Shown: positions 40,534 to 49,669, counted from the first letter of the stretch. The stretch: DNA of 64,000 nucleotides from Streptomyces griseoincarnatus (GCA_014649575.1 BMTH01000014.1:107796-171795); one strand, 5' to 3'. The notes: generated by a model from the letters alone, not told the origin. Translations and numbers: made by a program.

Positions 40534-42189
40534 TCACCGGGTCACCACGTGCCGCTCGTCGGGCACGCAGTGGGTCATCGTCAGACCCGTCACGTCGCGC
40601 GGGGGGTTGTCGCCGAGGTTGGCGAGCCGCTTGCGGTCCTCCTCGGTGAGGGTCTGGCCCTCCAGCGGCTCCAGGTGGGCGACGTCCTCCGGCATGATGC
40701 CGAGGCCCTCGCCGACGCGGCGGCCGAGGTCGGTCTCGACCAGCAGGAAGTGCCACACCATGCGCTCCTGCACCGGCCGGTCGCACTGGGACAGCAGGTC
40801 GGTGAAGTTCTTCACCAGGTCGTCGCGCTCCCAGTCCTCCAGCAGCATGTAGCGCTGGCCGGCCTGGAGGTAGTCGTTGGTGCGCTCGATCCGCTTGCGG
40901 GTGAGCCGGCCGCGGATCTCCGGGCCCTGCTCGTCGTGCGTCGGGTAGTGGGCCTCCCGCAGACCGCCGGTGATGGAGGGCTCGTAGTTGACGTGGGAGT
41001 TGTCCCCGCCGTCCACGTGGTAGGCCATCTGGCCGTCGCGCTGGTTGGTGCGCACCTGCGCGTGCTTGGGCTGGTTGACCGGCAGTTGGAGGTAGTTCGG
41101 GCCGACCCGGTAACGCTGGGTGTCGCTGTAGGAGAAGGTCCGGCCGACGAGCATCTTGTCGTCGGAGAAGTCCAGGCCGTCGACGAGGACACCGGTGCCG
41201 AAGGAGATCTGCTCGTTCTCCGCGAAGAAGTTGGCCGGCATCCGGTTGAGCACCATCCTGCCCACCGGCTTCGGCGGGAAGTCCTGCTCGGGCCAGGTCT
41301 TGGTGTCGTCCAGCGGGTCGAAGTCCAGCTCCGGGTGCTCGTGGTCGTCCATCATCTGGACGAGCAGCTCCCACTCGGGGTGGTCACCGCGCTCGACGGC
41401 CTCGTAGAGGTCCTTGGTGGCGTGGCCGAGGCCCTGTGCCTGGACGTTGGCCGCGTCCTCCTCGGTCATGGAGCGCACGCCCTGCTTGGGCATCCAGTGG
41501 TACTTGACCAGCTTGGTGTTGCCCTCGGCGTCGACCCACTTGTAGGTGTTGACGCCGAAGCCCTGCATGTGGCGGTAGTCAGCCGGGATGCCCCGCGGGC
41601 TGAACAGGTTCACCAGCATGTGCATCGACTCGGGCGTCTGCGACATGAAGTCGAAGATGCGGCGCGGCTGCTGCTCGAAGGTGACCGGGTCCGGCTTGAG
41701 GGCGTGGATGACGTCGGGGAACTTGATGGCGTCGCGGATGAAGAAGACGCCGAGGTTGTTGCCGACGAGGTCCCAGTTGCCGTCCTCGGTGTAGAACTTC
41801 ACGGCGAAGCCGCGGGGGTCGCGGGCCGCTTCCGAGGAGTCGCGGCCGCCGATGACGGTGGAGAAGCGGACGGCGAGGTCGGTGCGCTTGCCGGCCTCCT
41901 GGAACAGCTTGGCGCGGGTGTAGCGGGAGATCGGCTCGTCGCCCCACTTGCCGTACGCCTCGAAGTAGCCGTACGCGGTGACGCCCCGGGCGTGCACGAC
42001 GCGCTCGGGGATGCGCTCCCGGTCGAAGTGGCTGATCTTCTCGAGGAACTGGTAGTTCTCCAGCGTGGCCGGGCCGCGGGAGCCGACGGTGCGCTGGTTC
42101 TGGTTGTCGTAGACCGGGTGGCCCTGCCGGTTGGTGAGTACCTTGCGGTCGTCGCCGGTAGCGGGGCCCTGACTCGAGGTGTCCGTCAT
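40534..42189 (-). CDS. katA: Monofunctional heme catalase
   Basis: A 551-aa small-subunit-type catalase that converts hydrogen peroxide to water and oxygen. Distal His66 is in PERVVHARG, the distal asparagine is in DLVGNNLGVFFIRD (about 144-145), and the heme-ligand tyrosine is in RTFSYSDTQRYRVGPNY. There is no signal peptide. AAGGAG lies 11 nt upstream of ATG 42189. A SigB-like promoter about 95 nt upstream fits stress induction, as known for Streptomyces catalase genes. No FurA/CatR-type regulator is adjacent. Confidence 0.95.
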   Translation of the reverse strand: MTDTSSQGPATGDDRKVLTNRQGHPVYDNQNQRTVGSRGPATLENYQFLEKISHFDRERIPERVVHARGVTAYGYFEAYGKWGDEPISRYTRAKLFQEAGKRTDLAVRFSTVIGGRDSSEAARDPRGFAVKFYTEDGNWDLVGNNLGVFFIRDAIKFPDVIHALKPDPVTFEQQPRRIFDFMSQTPESMHMLVNLFSPRGIPADYRHMQGFGVNTYKWVDAEGNTKLVKYHWMPKQGVRSMTEEDAANVQAQGLGHATKDLYEAVERGDHPEWELLVQMMDDHEHPELDFDPLDDTKTWPEQDFPPKPVGRMVLNRMPANFFAENEQISFGTGVLVDGLDFSDDKMLVGRTFSYSDTQRYRVGPNYLQLPVNQPKHAQVRTNQRDGQMAYHVDGGDNSHVNYEPSITGGLREAHYPTHDEQGPEIRGRLTRKRIERTNDYLQAGQRYMLLEDWERDDLVKNFTDLLSQCDRPVQERMVWHFLLVETDLGRRVGEGLGIMPEDVAHLEPLEGQTLTEEDRKRLANLGDNPPRDVTGLTMTHCVPDERHVVTR

Positions 42190-42283
42190 GATTCGCTGGG
42201 CTCCTTGCGCTGCTGCTTCTGGCCGGTGACGGGCCGGGGCGTGCGGCTCCGGGCCGTCGGCCGGTTCCTGGCGGGCGGCCCGG

Positions 42284-42307
42284 GTACCCGGAGCCGCGGC
42301 GTCATGC
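42284..42307 (-). promoter_or_regulatory. Predicted SigB-type promoter of the catalase gene
   Basis: On the minus strand: GCAT, 14-nt spacer, GGGTAC. This fits GNNT-N14-16-GGGTAC/T. It would give a leader of roughly 85-90 nt. Confidence 0.5.
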
Positions 42308-42496
42308 ACGCGTTCGCGGCCCGTTCACGGCGAAGGCCGGGCGCGCGGGCGCCCGGCCGCGGTCGCATCCCGTCGGCGGCGTGCGTACGAGGCCCATGCT
42401 GCCCCTGATCGGGACGTGCGGCGACCGGAGCGCTGCGGAGCGTGACGGAGCGCCGAGGTGCGGCGCATGCCGCACGGACGGACGGGCGGGACGTGG

Positions 42497-42539
42497 CGAG
42501 GCCCGGTCACCTGGTCCTGCGCGCGGTGACCGGGCCTCG
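42497..42539 (-). terminator. Terminator of the 78-aa gene
   Basis: A perfect 15-bp inverted repeat, CGAGGCCCGGTCACC and GGTGACCGGGCCTCG, with a 13-nt loop directly after the stop codon on the minus strand. Confidence 0.8.
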
Positions 42540-42552
42540 TGACGCGCCGTGC

Positions 42553-42789
42553 TCAGCCCCCGTTCAGCCGGGCCGCCAGCAGCTTCTTGCCCAGTTCGGC
42601 GCCCTTGCGGCTGTCCGCCTGAGCCTTGCGGAACAGCTCGGCGACCTCGCTGTCGTCGGCCCGCTCGGCGTCCTGGACGTAGTTCTCCAGGCGCAGGGCG
42701 TTGCTCAGGCACGCCTCGACGTACCAGACGAGGTTGTAGTCCTTGTCCTTCGTGCCAGTGACGCCGCCGGTCTCCGTGTCGCCGGTCAT
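42553..42789 (-). CDS. Conserved small helical protein (78 aa)
   Basis: A polar N-terminus (MTGDTETGGVTGTKDKD) is followed by one long helical region (YNLVWYVEACLSNALRLENY, then EVAELFRKAQADSRKGAELG). I recall this as a small conserved Streptomyces protein, reminiscent of a single ferritin-like helix pair, with no known function. GGGGAGACCCGG precedes ATG 42789. It has its own terminator and a predicted SigB promoter, so it is probably a stress-induced monocistronic gene. Confidence 0.75.
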   Translation of the reverse strand: MTGDTETGGVTGTKDKDYNLVWYVEACLSNALRLENYVQDAERADDSEVAELFRKAQADSRKGAELGKKLLAARLNGG

Positions 42790-42869
42790 CCGGGTCTCCC
42801 CTCATGGTGCTCGTCCTTCGCCCGTCCCCGGACCGCAGGGCCGAGGGGCGGGCTCACAGCGGCGGCCGG

Positions 42870-42894
42870 GTACCCGGTCAGGAGGAGGGCACAC
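42870..42894 (-). promoter_or_regulatory. Predicted SigB-type promoter of the 78-aa gene
   Basis: On the minus strand: GTGT, 15-nt spacer, GGGTAC, the same arrangement as at 18027. It ends about 80 nt before the start codon. The -10 lies in the palindrome CGGGTACCCG. Confidence 0.5.
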
Positions 42895-43048
42895 CGAAGG
42901 GCGGGGGCGCGACCGGTCCCCCGTTCCGGTCGTGCCCCCGCCGTGGCTCGAAACTATGCAAGGCGAGGCTTGAGTGTGTACCGCGCCGGTGCCCGCTGCA
43001 CGGGCCCCCGGCACTCACCTGTGCACAGATGAGTCCGAATCGCCCGGT

Positions 43049-44539
43049 TCACTCCCCCGCGAAGAGCGGCTGCTCCAGGTCGCCGACCGCCAGATGGGCC
43101 AGGGCGACCTCGTAGAGATCGGTCCCGGCGGCCAGGAGCTGCCGTTCCAGGATCGGTTCGGCGCTGCGGACGTGTTCGCGCACGGTCTGGGCGTGCATGC
43201 CGAGGGCCTGCGCCGCCCGCTCGGCGTTGGCCCCCTCGGCGATCCAGGTGCGCAGGGTGCGGCGCACGTTGCGCGGGTCGGGGTCGAGGCGGCCGAGCAG
43301 CTGCCGCGCCCAGGAGGAGACGGCCGGTCCCGACAGCAGCTCGGTGAGGCGCCGCGCGCTCGCGGCGGAGTCGGCGGGCCCCTGACCGTCCAGCAGGTTG
43401 ATCTGGGTGTGCAGCGCCAGGTGCACGACGGCCCGCACGGTCACGTCGCCGAAGTCGACGCCGAGCATGGACTCCGCGCGGTCCATGCGGGCGCGCACGG
43501 TGTTGCGGCTGACGCCGAGGATCTTGGCGGTGGCGACGGCGGTGAACTCCAGGCCGAGCCGGGTGGTGGCGAGCACCTCGGCGCGGGTGTGGTGAGGCAG
43601 CGCGTCGAGCGGGCGCAGCACCCGCGCCGCCCAGGTGCGCAGCGCCGCGGGGTCCATCAGCCGCTCGGGATGGGTGCGCTCGGCGTACACCGCCGTCTTG
43701 TCCGGCCGGAACCGGGCCACGGCCAGCGCGCTGACGGCCTGTCCGTAGGCGGTGGCGGTGCGCGCCAGGCTCTGCCAGACGCTGCCGCCGACGAAGGTGT
43801 CGGGGTGACGCCCCACCAGGGAACGCAGGTCGGCGGCGGTGGCCTCGCGCGGGCTGAGGACGATCACATGGCCGTCGACGGCCGGGCAACGCACCACCAG
43901 CGCCTCCTCCTGGGTGCGTTCGATGCACTCGGCGGCCAGCCGGTCGCGTACGGAGGGGTCGGACTCCAGGACGTACACGCAGGCGGTCTCGGCGTCGAGC
44001 AGCCCCGGCCAGAGTCCGGCGGCGACCCGGCGCGCGGAGACGGTGTCCTCGACCATCAGCAGCTGGAGGATCGCCAGCCGCAGGTCCGCGGTGGCCCGTC
44101 GGAGCCGGATGCCGGCCGCCTCCGTCTCGTGGGCGGTGAGCAGCAGTTCGATCACCTGTGCGGTGTGCGTGACGACGTCCGAGGCGTGCCGGTCGAAGGG
44201 CGTCCGGCGGGAGACGGCCAGGACGCAGGCGCCCGTGGGGTGCCCGATGCGCACCAGCCGCAGATGGCGTCCGTCCCCGTCCCACGCGGCGGACGCGATC
44301 CGTCCGGACGCGACGTCCGCGGCGAGCGCCTCGTCCAGCGGCAGCGGCGCCCCGGCGAGCAGGTCACCCGCGCCGTCACGGAGGGCCGCCTCCGCGTCCA
44401 CCGCGCCGGCCAGCCAGTCCACGACCCGGCGGACGTCCCGCCCGGCCGGCCGCAGATGCTCCAGCAGTTCACGCGCCCAGCCCGGACGCCCCGCCGTCTC
44501 CGTCGCCGTTCCGTGCGCCGTGTCCTTTCCGCCCGTCAC
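43049..44539 (-). CDS. PucR-family transcriptional regulator
   Basis: A 496-aa regulator. The N-terminal half is a GAF/PucR-like sensor region (GHPTGACVLAVSRRTPF, AETACVYVLE). The C-terminal half has the PucR helix-turn-helix (FTAVATAKILGVSRNTVRAR) and a second similar helix-turn-helix at the end (NAERAAQALGMHAQTVREHV). Two HTH copies in tandem suggest binding as a compact dimer. The GTG at 44539 is chosen with GAGGGGAAGG upstream; in-frame codons further upstream look non-coding. It is divergent from the YciO-type gene, a possible target. Confidence 0.82.
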   Translation of the reverse strand: MTGGKDTAHGTATETAGRPGWARELLEHLRPAGRDVRRVVDWLAGAVDAEAALRDGAGDLLAGAPLPLDEALAADVASGRIASAAWDGDGRHLRLVRIGHPTGACVLAVSRRTPFDRHASDVVTHTAQVIELLLTAHETEAAGIRLRRATADLRLAILQLLMVEDTVSARRVAAGLWPGLLDAETACVYVLESDPSVRDRLAAECIERTQEEALVVRCPAVDGHVIVLSPREATAADLRSLVGRHPDTFVGGSVWQSLARTATAYGQAVSALAVARFRPDKTAVYAERTHPERLMDPAALRTWAARVLRPLDALPHHTRAEVLATTRLGLEFTAVATAKILGVSRNTVRARMDRAESMLGVDFGDVTVRAVVHLALHTQINLLDGQGPADSAASARRLTELLSGPAVSSWARQLLGRLDPDPRNVRRTLRTWIAEGANAERAAQALGMHAQTVREHVRSAEPILERQLLAAGTDLYEVALAHLAVGDLEQPLFAGE

Positions 44540-44687
44540 CTCGGCCTTCCCCTCGTCTCTCGCCCCGTGGCCCGGACGGGGGACGTTACCCCACGGTCCG
44601 GGGCGGCTCACCCCGGCGCGACGGGCCCCGCCCGTCCCCTGCGGGTGACGCGGGACCGGTGCGCCGCGGCGTGGGGCGTGGGCGGCA

Positions 44688-44693
44688 TAAGCT
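44688..44693 (+). promoter_or_regulatory. Predicted -10 element of a leaderless transcript (YciO-type gene)
   Basis: TAAGCT (TANNNT) ends 6 nt before ATG 44700, the spacing expected for a leaderless mRNA. The GGTGA next to the ATG could instead be a weak ribosome site. Confidence 0.4.
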
Positions 44694-44699
44694 CGGTGA

Positions 44700-45320
44700 A
44701 TGGCCAAGTACTTCGACGTGCACCCCGACAACCCCCAGCCGCGCACCATCGGTCAGGTCGCCGCCGCCATCCGCGACGACGCGCTGATCGCGTACCCCAC
44801 GGACTCCTGCTACGCGCTCGGCTGCCGTCTGGGCAGCCGTACCGGCATCGACCGGATCCGCACCATCCGCAAGCTGGACGACCGGCACCACTTCACCCTC
44901 GTGTGCCGCGACTTCGCGCAGCTCGGCCAGTTCGTACGGATCGACAACGACGTCTTCCGCGCGGTGAAGGCGTCCACCCCGGGCCGCTACACGTTCATCC
45001 TGCCCGCGACGAAGGAGGTGCCGCGCATGCTGCAGCACCCCAGGAAGAAGACCGTCGGCGTGCGCATCCCCGACCATGTGGTCACCCAGGCGCTGCTGGC
45101 GGAGCTGGGCGAGCCGCTGCTGTCCAGCACGCTGCTGCTGCCCGGCGAGGACGAGCCGATGACCCAGGGCTGGGAGATCAAGGACCGGCTCGACCACGAG
45201 GTGGACGCGGTGCTGGACTCCGGCGACTGCGGCACCGAGCCGACCACGGTGATCGACTTCTCCGGCGGCGAGCCGGAGATCGTACGGGCGGGCGCGGGCG
45301 ACGTCTCGCGCTTCGAGTGA
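44700..45320 (+). CDS. YciO/Sua5-family L-threonylcarbamoyladenylate synthase-like protein
   Basis: A 206-aa YrdC-fold protein. It has LIAYPTDSCYALGCRLGSR, the K-x-R element in IRTIRKLDDRHHFTLVC, the proline-rich substrate loop (GRYTFILPATKEVPRML) and KKTVGVRIPDH. This is the YciO branch, close to but distinct from the essential Sua5/TsaC enzyme that makes threonylcarbamoyl-AMP for the t6A modification of tRNA. An additional or alternative role is therefore likely. It is followed by a dienelactone hydrolase gene 17 nt downstream. Confidence 0.85.
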   Translation: MAKYFDVHPDNPQPRTIGQVAAAIRDDALIAYPTDSCYALGCRLGSRTGIDRIRTIRKLDDRHHFTLVCRDFAQLGQFVRIDNDVFRAVKASTPGRYTFILPATKEVPRMLQHPRKKTVGVRIPDHVVTQALLAELGEPLLSSTLLLPGEDEPMTQGWEIKDRLDHEVDAVLDSGDCGTEPTTVIDFSGGEPEIVRAGAGDVSRFE

Positions 45321-45337
45321 CGGGAGGACGGCGCGCC

Positions 45338-46111
45338 ATGACGGACGTACGAGGGACCGAGGTGCGTGTCCCCACGGAGGACGGGACGGCGGACGCGTAC
45401 CTGGCGCGGCCGGCGGACGGCGCGCCCCGGCCGGCGGTGCTCTGTTTCACCGACGCCTTCGGGGTGCGCCCGACGGTGCGGGAGGCCGCCGACCGTGTGG
45501 CGCGGGCCGGGTACACCGTGCTGGTGCCGAACCTCTTCCACCGGCGTGGTCCGGCCCCGGTGGTCGAGCTGCCCGGCTTCATCGACGCCGAGGCGCGCGG
45601 GGAGATCTTCCGCCGGCTCCGCCCGGTCATGCAGGAGCTGACGCCGGAGCGGGCGACGGCCGACGCGGGAGCGTATCTGCGGTGGCTCGCGGAGCTGCCG
45701 GAGGCGGCGGACGGTCCGGTGGCGCTGACCGGCTACTGCATGGGCGCGGGTCTGGCGCTGCGCACGGCAGGCGCCTTCCCGGACCGGGTCGCGGCGGTGG
45801 CCGGGTTCCACGGCGGCCGCCTGGCCACGGACGACCCCCGCAGCCCGCACCTGGCGGCGCCGCGGATCACCGCGGAGGTGTATCTCGGACACGCCGACGA
45901 GGACCCGTCGCTGCCGCCGGAGCAGATCGAGCGGCTGGAGAAGGCGCTGACGGACGCGGGCGTCCGGCACCGCTGCGAGGTGTACCCGGGGGCCGAGCAC
46001 GGCTTCACCCAGTCCGACACGGCGTCGTACGACGCGAAGGCCGACGAACGCCACTGGGCGGCGCTGCTCGGCCTGTTGGACCGCGCCTTCCGGCCCGGCG
46101 CGCCAACGTGA
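45338..46111 (+). CDS. Dienelactone hydrolase family protein
   Basis: A 257-aa alpha/beta hydrolase. The nucleophile is Cys134 in GYCMGAG, with aspartate in YLGHADEDPS and histidine in GAEHGFTQ, the Cys-Asp-His triad of dienelactone hydrolases. It probably opens lactone or ester rings of small aromatics-derived compounds; the true substrate is unknown. GGGAGGACGG precedes ATG 45338. It sits 17 nt after the YciO-type gene, likely one transcript. Confidence 0.88.
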   Translation: MTDVRGTEVRVPTEDGTADAYLARPADGAPRPAVLCFTDAFGVRPTVREAADRVARAGYTVLVPNLFHRRGPAPVVELPGFIDAEARGEIFRRLRPVMQELTPERATADAGAYLRWLAELPEAADGPVALTGYCMGAGLALRTAGAFPDRVAAVAGFHGGRLATDDPRSPHLAAPRITAEVYLGHADEDPSLPPEQIERLEKALTDAGVRHRCEVYPGAEHGFTQSDTASYDAKADERHWAALLGLLDRAFRPGAPT

Positions 46112-46168
46112 CGACGGGGCAGCGAGGTTGACGCGGCCCCGCCCGCCGTCCGTACGGCACACCGTTGT

Positions 46169-46174
46169 TACGGT
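46169..46174 (+). promoter_or_regulatory. Predicted -10 element of a leaderless transcript (phosphoesterase gene)
   Basis: TACGGT ends 6 nt before GTG 46181, and there is no ribosome site, so a leaderless mRNA is likely. Confidence 0.45.
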
Positions 46175-46180
46175 GCACGC

Positions 46181-47686
46181 GTGTCCGAATCCTCACGCGA
46201 CACCGCCGAGGGCGCCGGCTGGGGCGTCTCCGAACGCGGTGAGTACCTGCGGCTGGTGCCGCGCCAGGCCGAGAAGATCTCCTGGCTGAACCCGAGACAT
46301 CTGTGGGCCGCCCGCAACGGCGTCCTGGCCTCCTGGTTCGGCGACCCCACCGGGGAGGTCAGGGCGCGCTGGGCGGCCCGGCGGGCGGCGGCCGGGGCGC
46401 CCGCCGACCGCGTGATCCGGCGCGACGACCCGGACCGCTTCTCGTTCCTGGTCGTCGGGGACACCGGCGAGGGCGGCGAGCCCCAGTACGCCGTCGTGCC
46501 CGGCCTGTTGAAGGAGGGCCTGGACACCGCCTTCGCCGTGCTGGCGAGCGACGTCGTCTACCCGGTGGGCGCCGCCGGCGACTACGGCCCCAAGTTCTTC
46601 CGCCCCTACCAGGACTACCAGGCGCCGGTCTACGCGATACCCGGCAACCACGACTGGTACGAGGACCTGGCCGGCTTCATGCGGGTCTTCTGCGACGACA
46701 CCGGGCCGCTGCCGGCCGGCCCCAAGCCGCGCCCCCTCACCCGGGCCTGGCTGCGGTCCCTGGTGTGGCACCGGCCCCGCCCCGGCGACGGCGAACACCT
46801 CGACGAGGCGCGGAAGCTGCGCTCCTCCCCCGCCCAGCAGGCGGTGCAGCCGGGCCCGTACTGGGCGATCGACGCGGGTCCTGTGCGGATCGTCGGCATC
46901 GACACCGGACTGCTCGGCACGATCGACGCCGAACAGGGCGCGTGGCTGCGCGAGGTGTCCCGCGACCCGCGGCCGAAGATCCTGGTGACCGGCTCGCCCC
47001 TGTACGTGGACGGCGAGCACCACCCGTGCCCGATCGAGGGCGGCGGCACCGTCGACGACGTCGTCCGCGACCCGGCCCACCGCTACGTGGCGGCGATCGG
47101 CGGCGACATCCACAACTACCAGCGTTACCCGGTGCGTCTGGACGACGGCCGCACCCTGCAGTACGTGGTGGCGGGCGGCGGCGGGGCGTTCACGCACGCC
47201 ACCCACACCATCCCCCGGGTGGATGTCGCCGGGGTCACCGAGGCGGACTTCCGCTGCTACCCGCTGCGCGGTGACTCCCTCGCCTTCTACAGCGCCCTGT
47301 ACGGGCGGCGGACCCGGCTGCGCCGGTTCTTCTCGCTGACCGAGGCGGAGGCGGCCGCGGTGATCGCCGAGCGCCTGGGCATCGGTCCGACCCGCGCACC
47401 GGGCGCGCCGGCCCGGGTGACCCGCCGGATGCGGCTGGTCGCGGGGCTGCTCGGCACCGGACGCCGGCCGGACCGGGGGAAGCGGTTCCGGCTGCCGGTG
47501 CGCAAGGCGTACCAGTCGCTGTTCTCGCCCGGTTCGGCCACGTACAGCCCGCCGTTCTTCAAGTCCTTCCTGCGCGTCGACGTGACCCCCGAGGCGCTGC
47601 GGCTGCGCTGCTTCGCGGCAACCGGGCAGCGGGCGCAGGAGGTCGCCCCGCCCGTGGAGGACGAGGTGACGGTCCCGCTCACGTAG
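46181..47686 (+). CDS. Metallophosphoesterase (501 aa)
   Basis: A calcineurin-like phosphoesterase with VVGDTGEGG (about 90), a second metal region VVYPVGAAGDYGPKFF where the usual GD motif is altered, YAIPGNHDWYEDL, a histidine-bearing VTGSPLYVDGEHH and GGDIHNYQRYP. The C-terminal 130 residues (from LRRFFSLTEAE) form an extra region ending in a beta-like segment. There is no signal peptide, so it is probably cytoplasmic. The substrate is unknown. GTG 46181 lacks a ribosome site but has a well-spaced -10. It is convergent with the dioxygenase gene, 6 nt apart. Confidence 0.82.
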   Translation: MSESSRDTAEGAGWGVSERGEYLRLVPRQAEKISWLNPRHLWAARNGVLASWFGDPTGEVRARWAARRAAAGAPADRVIRRDDPDRFSFLVVGDTGEGGEPQYAVVPGLLKEGLDTAFAVLASDVVYPVGAAGDYGPKFFRPYQDYQAPVYAIPGNHDWYEDLAGFMRVFCDDTGPLPAGPKPRPLTRAWLRSLVWHRPRPGDGEHLDEARKLRSSPAQQAVQPGPYWAIDAGPVRIVGIDTGLLGTIDAEQGAWLREVSRDPRPKILVTGSPLYVDGEHHPCPIEGGGTVDDVVRDPAHRYVAAIGGDIHNYQRYPVRLDDGRTLQYVVAGGGGAFTHATHTIPRVDVAGVTEADFRCYPLRGDSLAFYSALYGRRTRLRRFFSLTEAEAAAVIAERLGIGPTRAPGAPARVTRRMRLVAGLLGTGRRPDRGKRFRLPVRKAYQSLFSPGSATYSPPFFKSFLRVDVTPEALRLRCFAATGQRAQEVAPPVEDEVTVPLT

Positions 47687-47692
47687 GGACGG

Positions 47693-48667
47693 TCACCAGC
47701 GGCCGGGCTCGGTGCCGGTGAGGGGCCGGGAGGTCGTACCGTCCACGCCCACGGGCACGTCCCCGGCGATCATCACTCGGTGCATGATCCGCGGGTGGTC
47801 GAGGTGGGCGGTGTCCGCGGGCGCGAGATGGACGGTGGCGCGGTTGTCCCAGAACGCCACGGTGCCCGGCTCCCAGCGCAGCCGCACGGTGTACTCGGGC
47901 CGGGTGGCCTGCTCCAGCAGCATGTCCAGGACCGCCCGGCTCTCGGGGCGGGACAGGCCGGTGATCTGTTCGACGTAGTAGCCGTTGACGAACAGGATCC
48001 GCTCCCCGGTCTCGGGGTGGACGCGCACCAGCGGGTGCTCGCTGGCGCTCTGGTGGTCCAGCAGGTGCCGTACGTAGGCGTCGTCGCCGGGCCGGGGCTG
48101 GTAGCCGACGCCGAGGCGGTGCTCGGCGCGCAGCCGGTCGGCGAACTCCCGCACCGGGGCGGACAGCCCGGCGTAGGCGGCGGCCAGATTGGCCCAGGTG
48201 GTGTCGCCGCCGTAGGGCGGAACGGTCTCGGCGCGCAGGATGGTCGCGGCGGGCGGGTCGACGCGGGCGCCGTGGTCGCAGTGCCAGCCGCGCAGCAGGG
48301 TGTGGCGGCGCCGCCGCAGCCACTCGTCGTGGTCCATGCCGTACCGGCCGCCCAGTTCCAGGCGGTCGGCGGTGGTCTCGATCTCGGGGAAGTCCGCCGG
48401 GGAGGCGGAGCCCCGGCGGGGCAGGACGACCGGTTCGCCGAACCGGCGGGCCAGCGCCACGTGCGCGGCGTGGTCCAGGCGCTGGCCCCGGAAGAAGACC
48501 ACCTTCCAGCGCAGCACCGCCGCCCTGATCGCGCCGACCGTCCCCTCGTCGAGGTCCCCCGCGAGGTCCACGCCCGTGATGTCGGCTCCGATGTGCCCGG
48601 CGGCGGGGCGCACCTCCGGCCTCCCCGTGTGCTCCCGGTCCGTCCCGACGCGGCTGTCCGTCGTCAT
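47693..48667 (-). CDS. TauD/TfdA-family 2-oxoglutarate dioxygenase
   Basis: A 324-aa Fe(II)/2-oxoglutarate enzyme. Facial-triad ligands are His129 and Asp131 (GWHCDHG) and the distal histidine in RIMHRVMIAGD near residue 296. It also has the N-terminal GADITGVDLAGDLDEGTVGA and WKVVFFRGQRLDHAAHVALA blocks of the taurine dioxygenase family. The substrate may be a sulfonate, an aryloxyalkanoate or another small acid. GGAGTGGGACGC precedes ATG 48667. No sulfonate transporter is adjacent, so a sulfur role is uncertain. Confidence 0.88.
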   Translation of the reverse strand: MTTDSRVGTDREHTGRPEVRPAAGHIGADITGVDLAGDLDEGTVGAIRAAVLRWKVVFFRGQRLDHAAHVALARRFGEPVVLPRRGSASPADFPEIETTADRLELGGRYGMDHDEWLRRRRHTLLRGWHCDHGARVDPPAATILRAETVPPYGGDTTWANLAAAYAGLSAPVREFADRLRAEHRLGVGYQPRPGDDAYVRHLLDHQSASEHPLVRVHPETGERILFVNGYYVEQITGLSRPESRAVLDMLLEQATRPEYTVRLRWEPGTVAFWDNRATVHLAPADTAHLDHPRIMHRVMIAGDVPVGVDGTTSRPLTGTEPGRW

Positions 48668-48836
48668 GCGTCCCACTCCGTCGCTCGTCCCTGCCGGCCC
48701 CGGACGGACCGGCTCCAGGGAAGATCGTGACAGGGGAAGCGGACCCTGGCGACAGGGCGCCGGGCCCGTCCGGTTGATCACCGCCCCCGCAGTGGCCGAC
48801 GCTGGGAGGACGACACCGCGACCGGAGGACCCTCCC

Positions 48837-49667
48837 GTGACGAGCATCCCGCAGCACCCCCTCAACGACGGCACCACGATCCCCGCCCTGGGCCTGGGCA
48901 CCTGGCCGATGGACGACGCCGAGGCGGAGCGGGCGGTGACCACGGCCCTGGAGGCCGGCTACCGCCTGATCGACACCGCCGCCAACTACCGCAACGAGAC
49001 CGGCGTGGGCCGTGCCGTGGCCGGCGCGGGCGTCCCGCGCGAGGAGATCGTCGTGACGACGAAGCTCCCCGGCCGCCACCACGGCTACGAGGAGACCCTC
49101 GCCTCCTTCGAGGAGTCCCGCGCCCGCCTCGGCCTGGAGTACGTCGACCTGTACCTGATCCACTGGCCGCTCCCCCGCGTCGGCAAGTACGTCGACTCCT
49201 GGAAGGCCATGATCAAGCTCCGCGAGGACGGTCTGGTCCGCTCGATCGGCGTCTCCAACTTCACGCCCGCCCACATCGCACGGCTGGAGAAGGAGACCGG
49301 GGTGCTGCCCTCGGTCAACCAGGTCGAGCTGCACCCGTTCTTCCCCCAGGACGAGCTGCGCGCCCACCACGCGGACAAGGGGGTGCTCACCGAGAGCTGG
49401 AGCCCGCTGGGCCGCGGTTCGCAGCTGCTGGACGATCTCGCGGTGGCGGCCGTCGCCGACGCGCACGGCGTCACCCCGGCGCAGGCGGTGCTGCGCTGGC
49501 ACCTCCAGCTCGGCGCGCTGCCGGTGCCGAAGTCGTCCGACCCCGAGCGGCAGCGCGCCAACCTCGACGTGTTCGGATTCGAGCTGGACGAGGCGCAGAT
49601 GCGGACCGTCTCGGACCGGGCGCACCGGCGGATCGGCGGGGACCCGGAGGTGCACGAGGAGTTCTGA
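48837..49667 (+). CDS. Aldo/keto reductase
   Basis: A 276-aa TIM-barrel NADPH-dependent carbonyl reductase of the 2,5-diketo-gluconate reductase type. The catalytic tetrad is Asp46 and Tyr51 (YRLIDTAANYRNE), Lys76 (VTTKL) and His109 (LIHWP). The cofactor loop near the C-terminus is LPVPKSSDPERQRANLDVF. GGAGGACCCTCCC precedes the GTG start at 48837. It is divergent from the dioxygenase gene, with about 170 nt between. Confidence 0.92.
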   Translation: MTSIPQHPLNDGTTIPALGLGTWPMDDAEAERAVTTALEAGYRLIDTAANYRNETGVGRAVAGAGVPREEIVVTTKLPGRHHGYEETLASFEESRARLGLEYVDLYLIHWPLPRVGKYVDSWKAMIKLREDGLVRSIGVSNFTPAHIARLEKETGVLPSVNQVELHPFFPQDELRAHHADKGVLTESWSPLGRGSQLLDDLAVAAVADAHGVTPAQAVLRWHLQLGALPVPKSSDPERQRANLDVFGFELDEAQMRTVSDRAHRRIGGDPEVHEEF

Positions 49668-49669
49668 CC

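Larger units (their letters stand above)
42190..42552. other. 363-nt gene-free region upstream of the catalase
   Basis: It contains the predicted SigB promoter of the catalase (42284-42307) and the terminator of the upstream 78-aa gene (42497-42539). No coding sequence is credible here. Confidence 0.75.

Noticed and set aside
44540..44699. SigB promoter for the PucR gene (GGGGTAA near 44590 on the minus strand)
   Set aside because: The -10 is not GGGTAC/T and the spacing to the start is poor.
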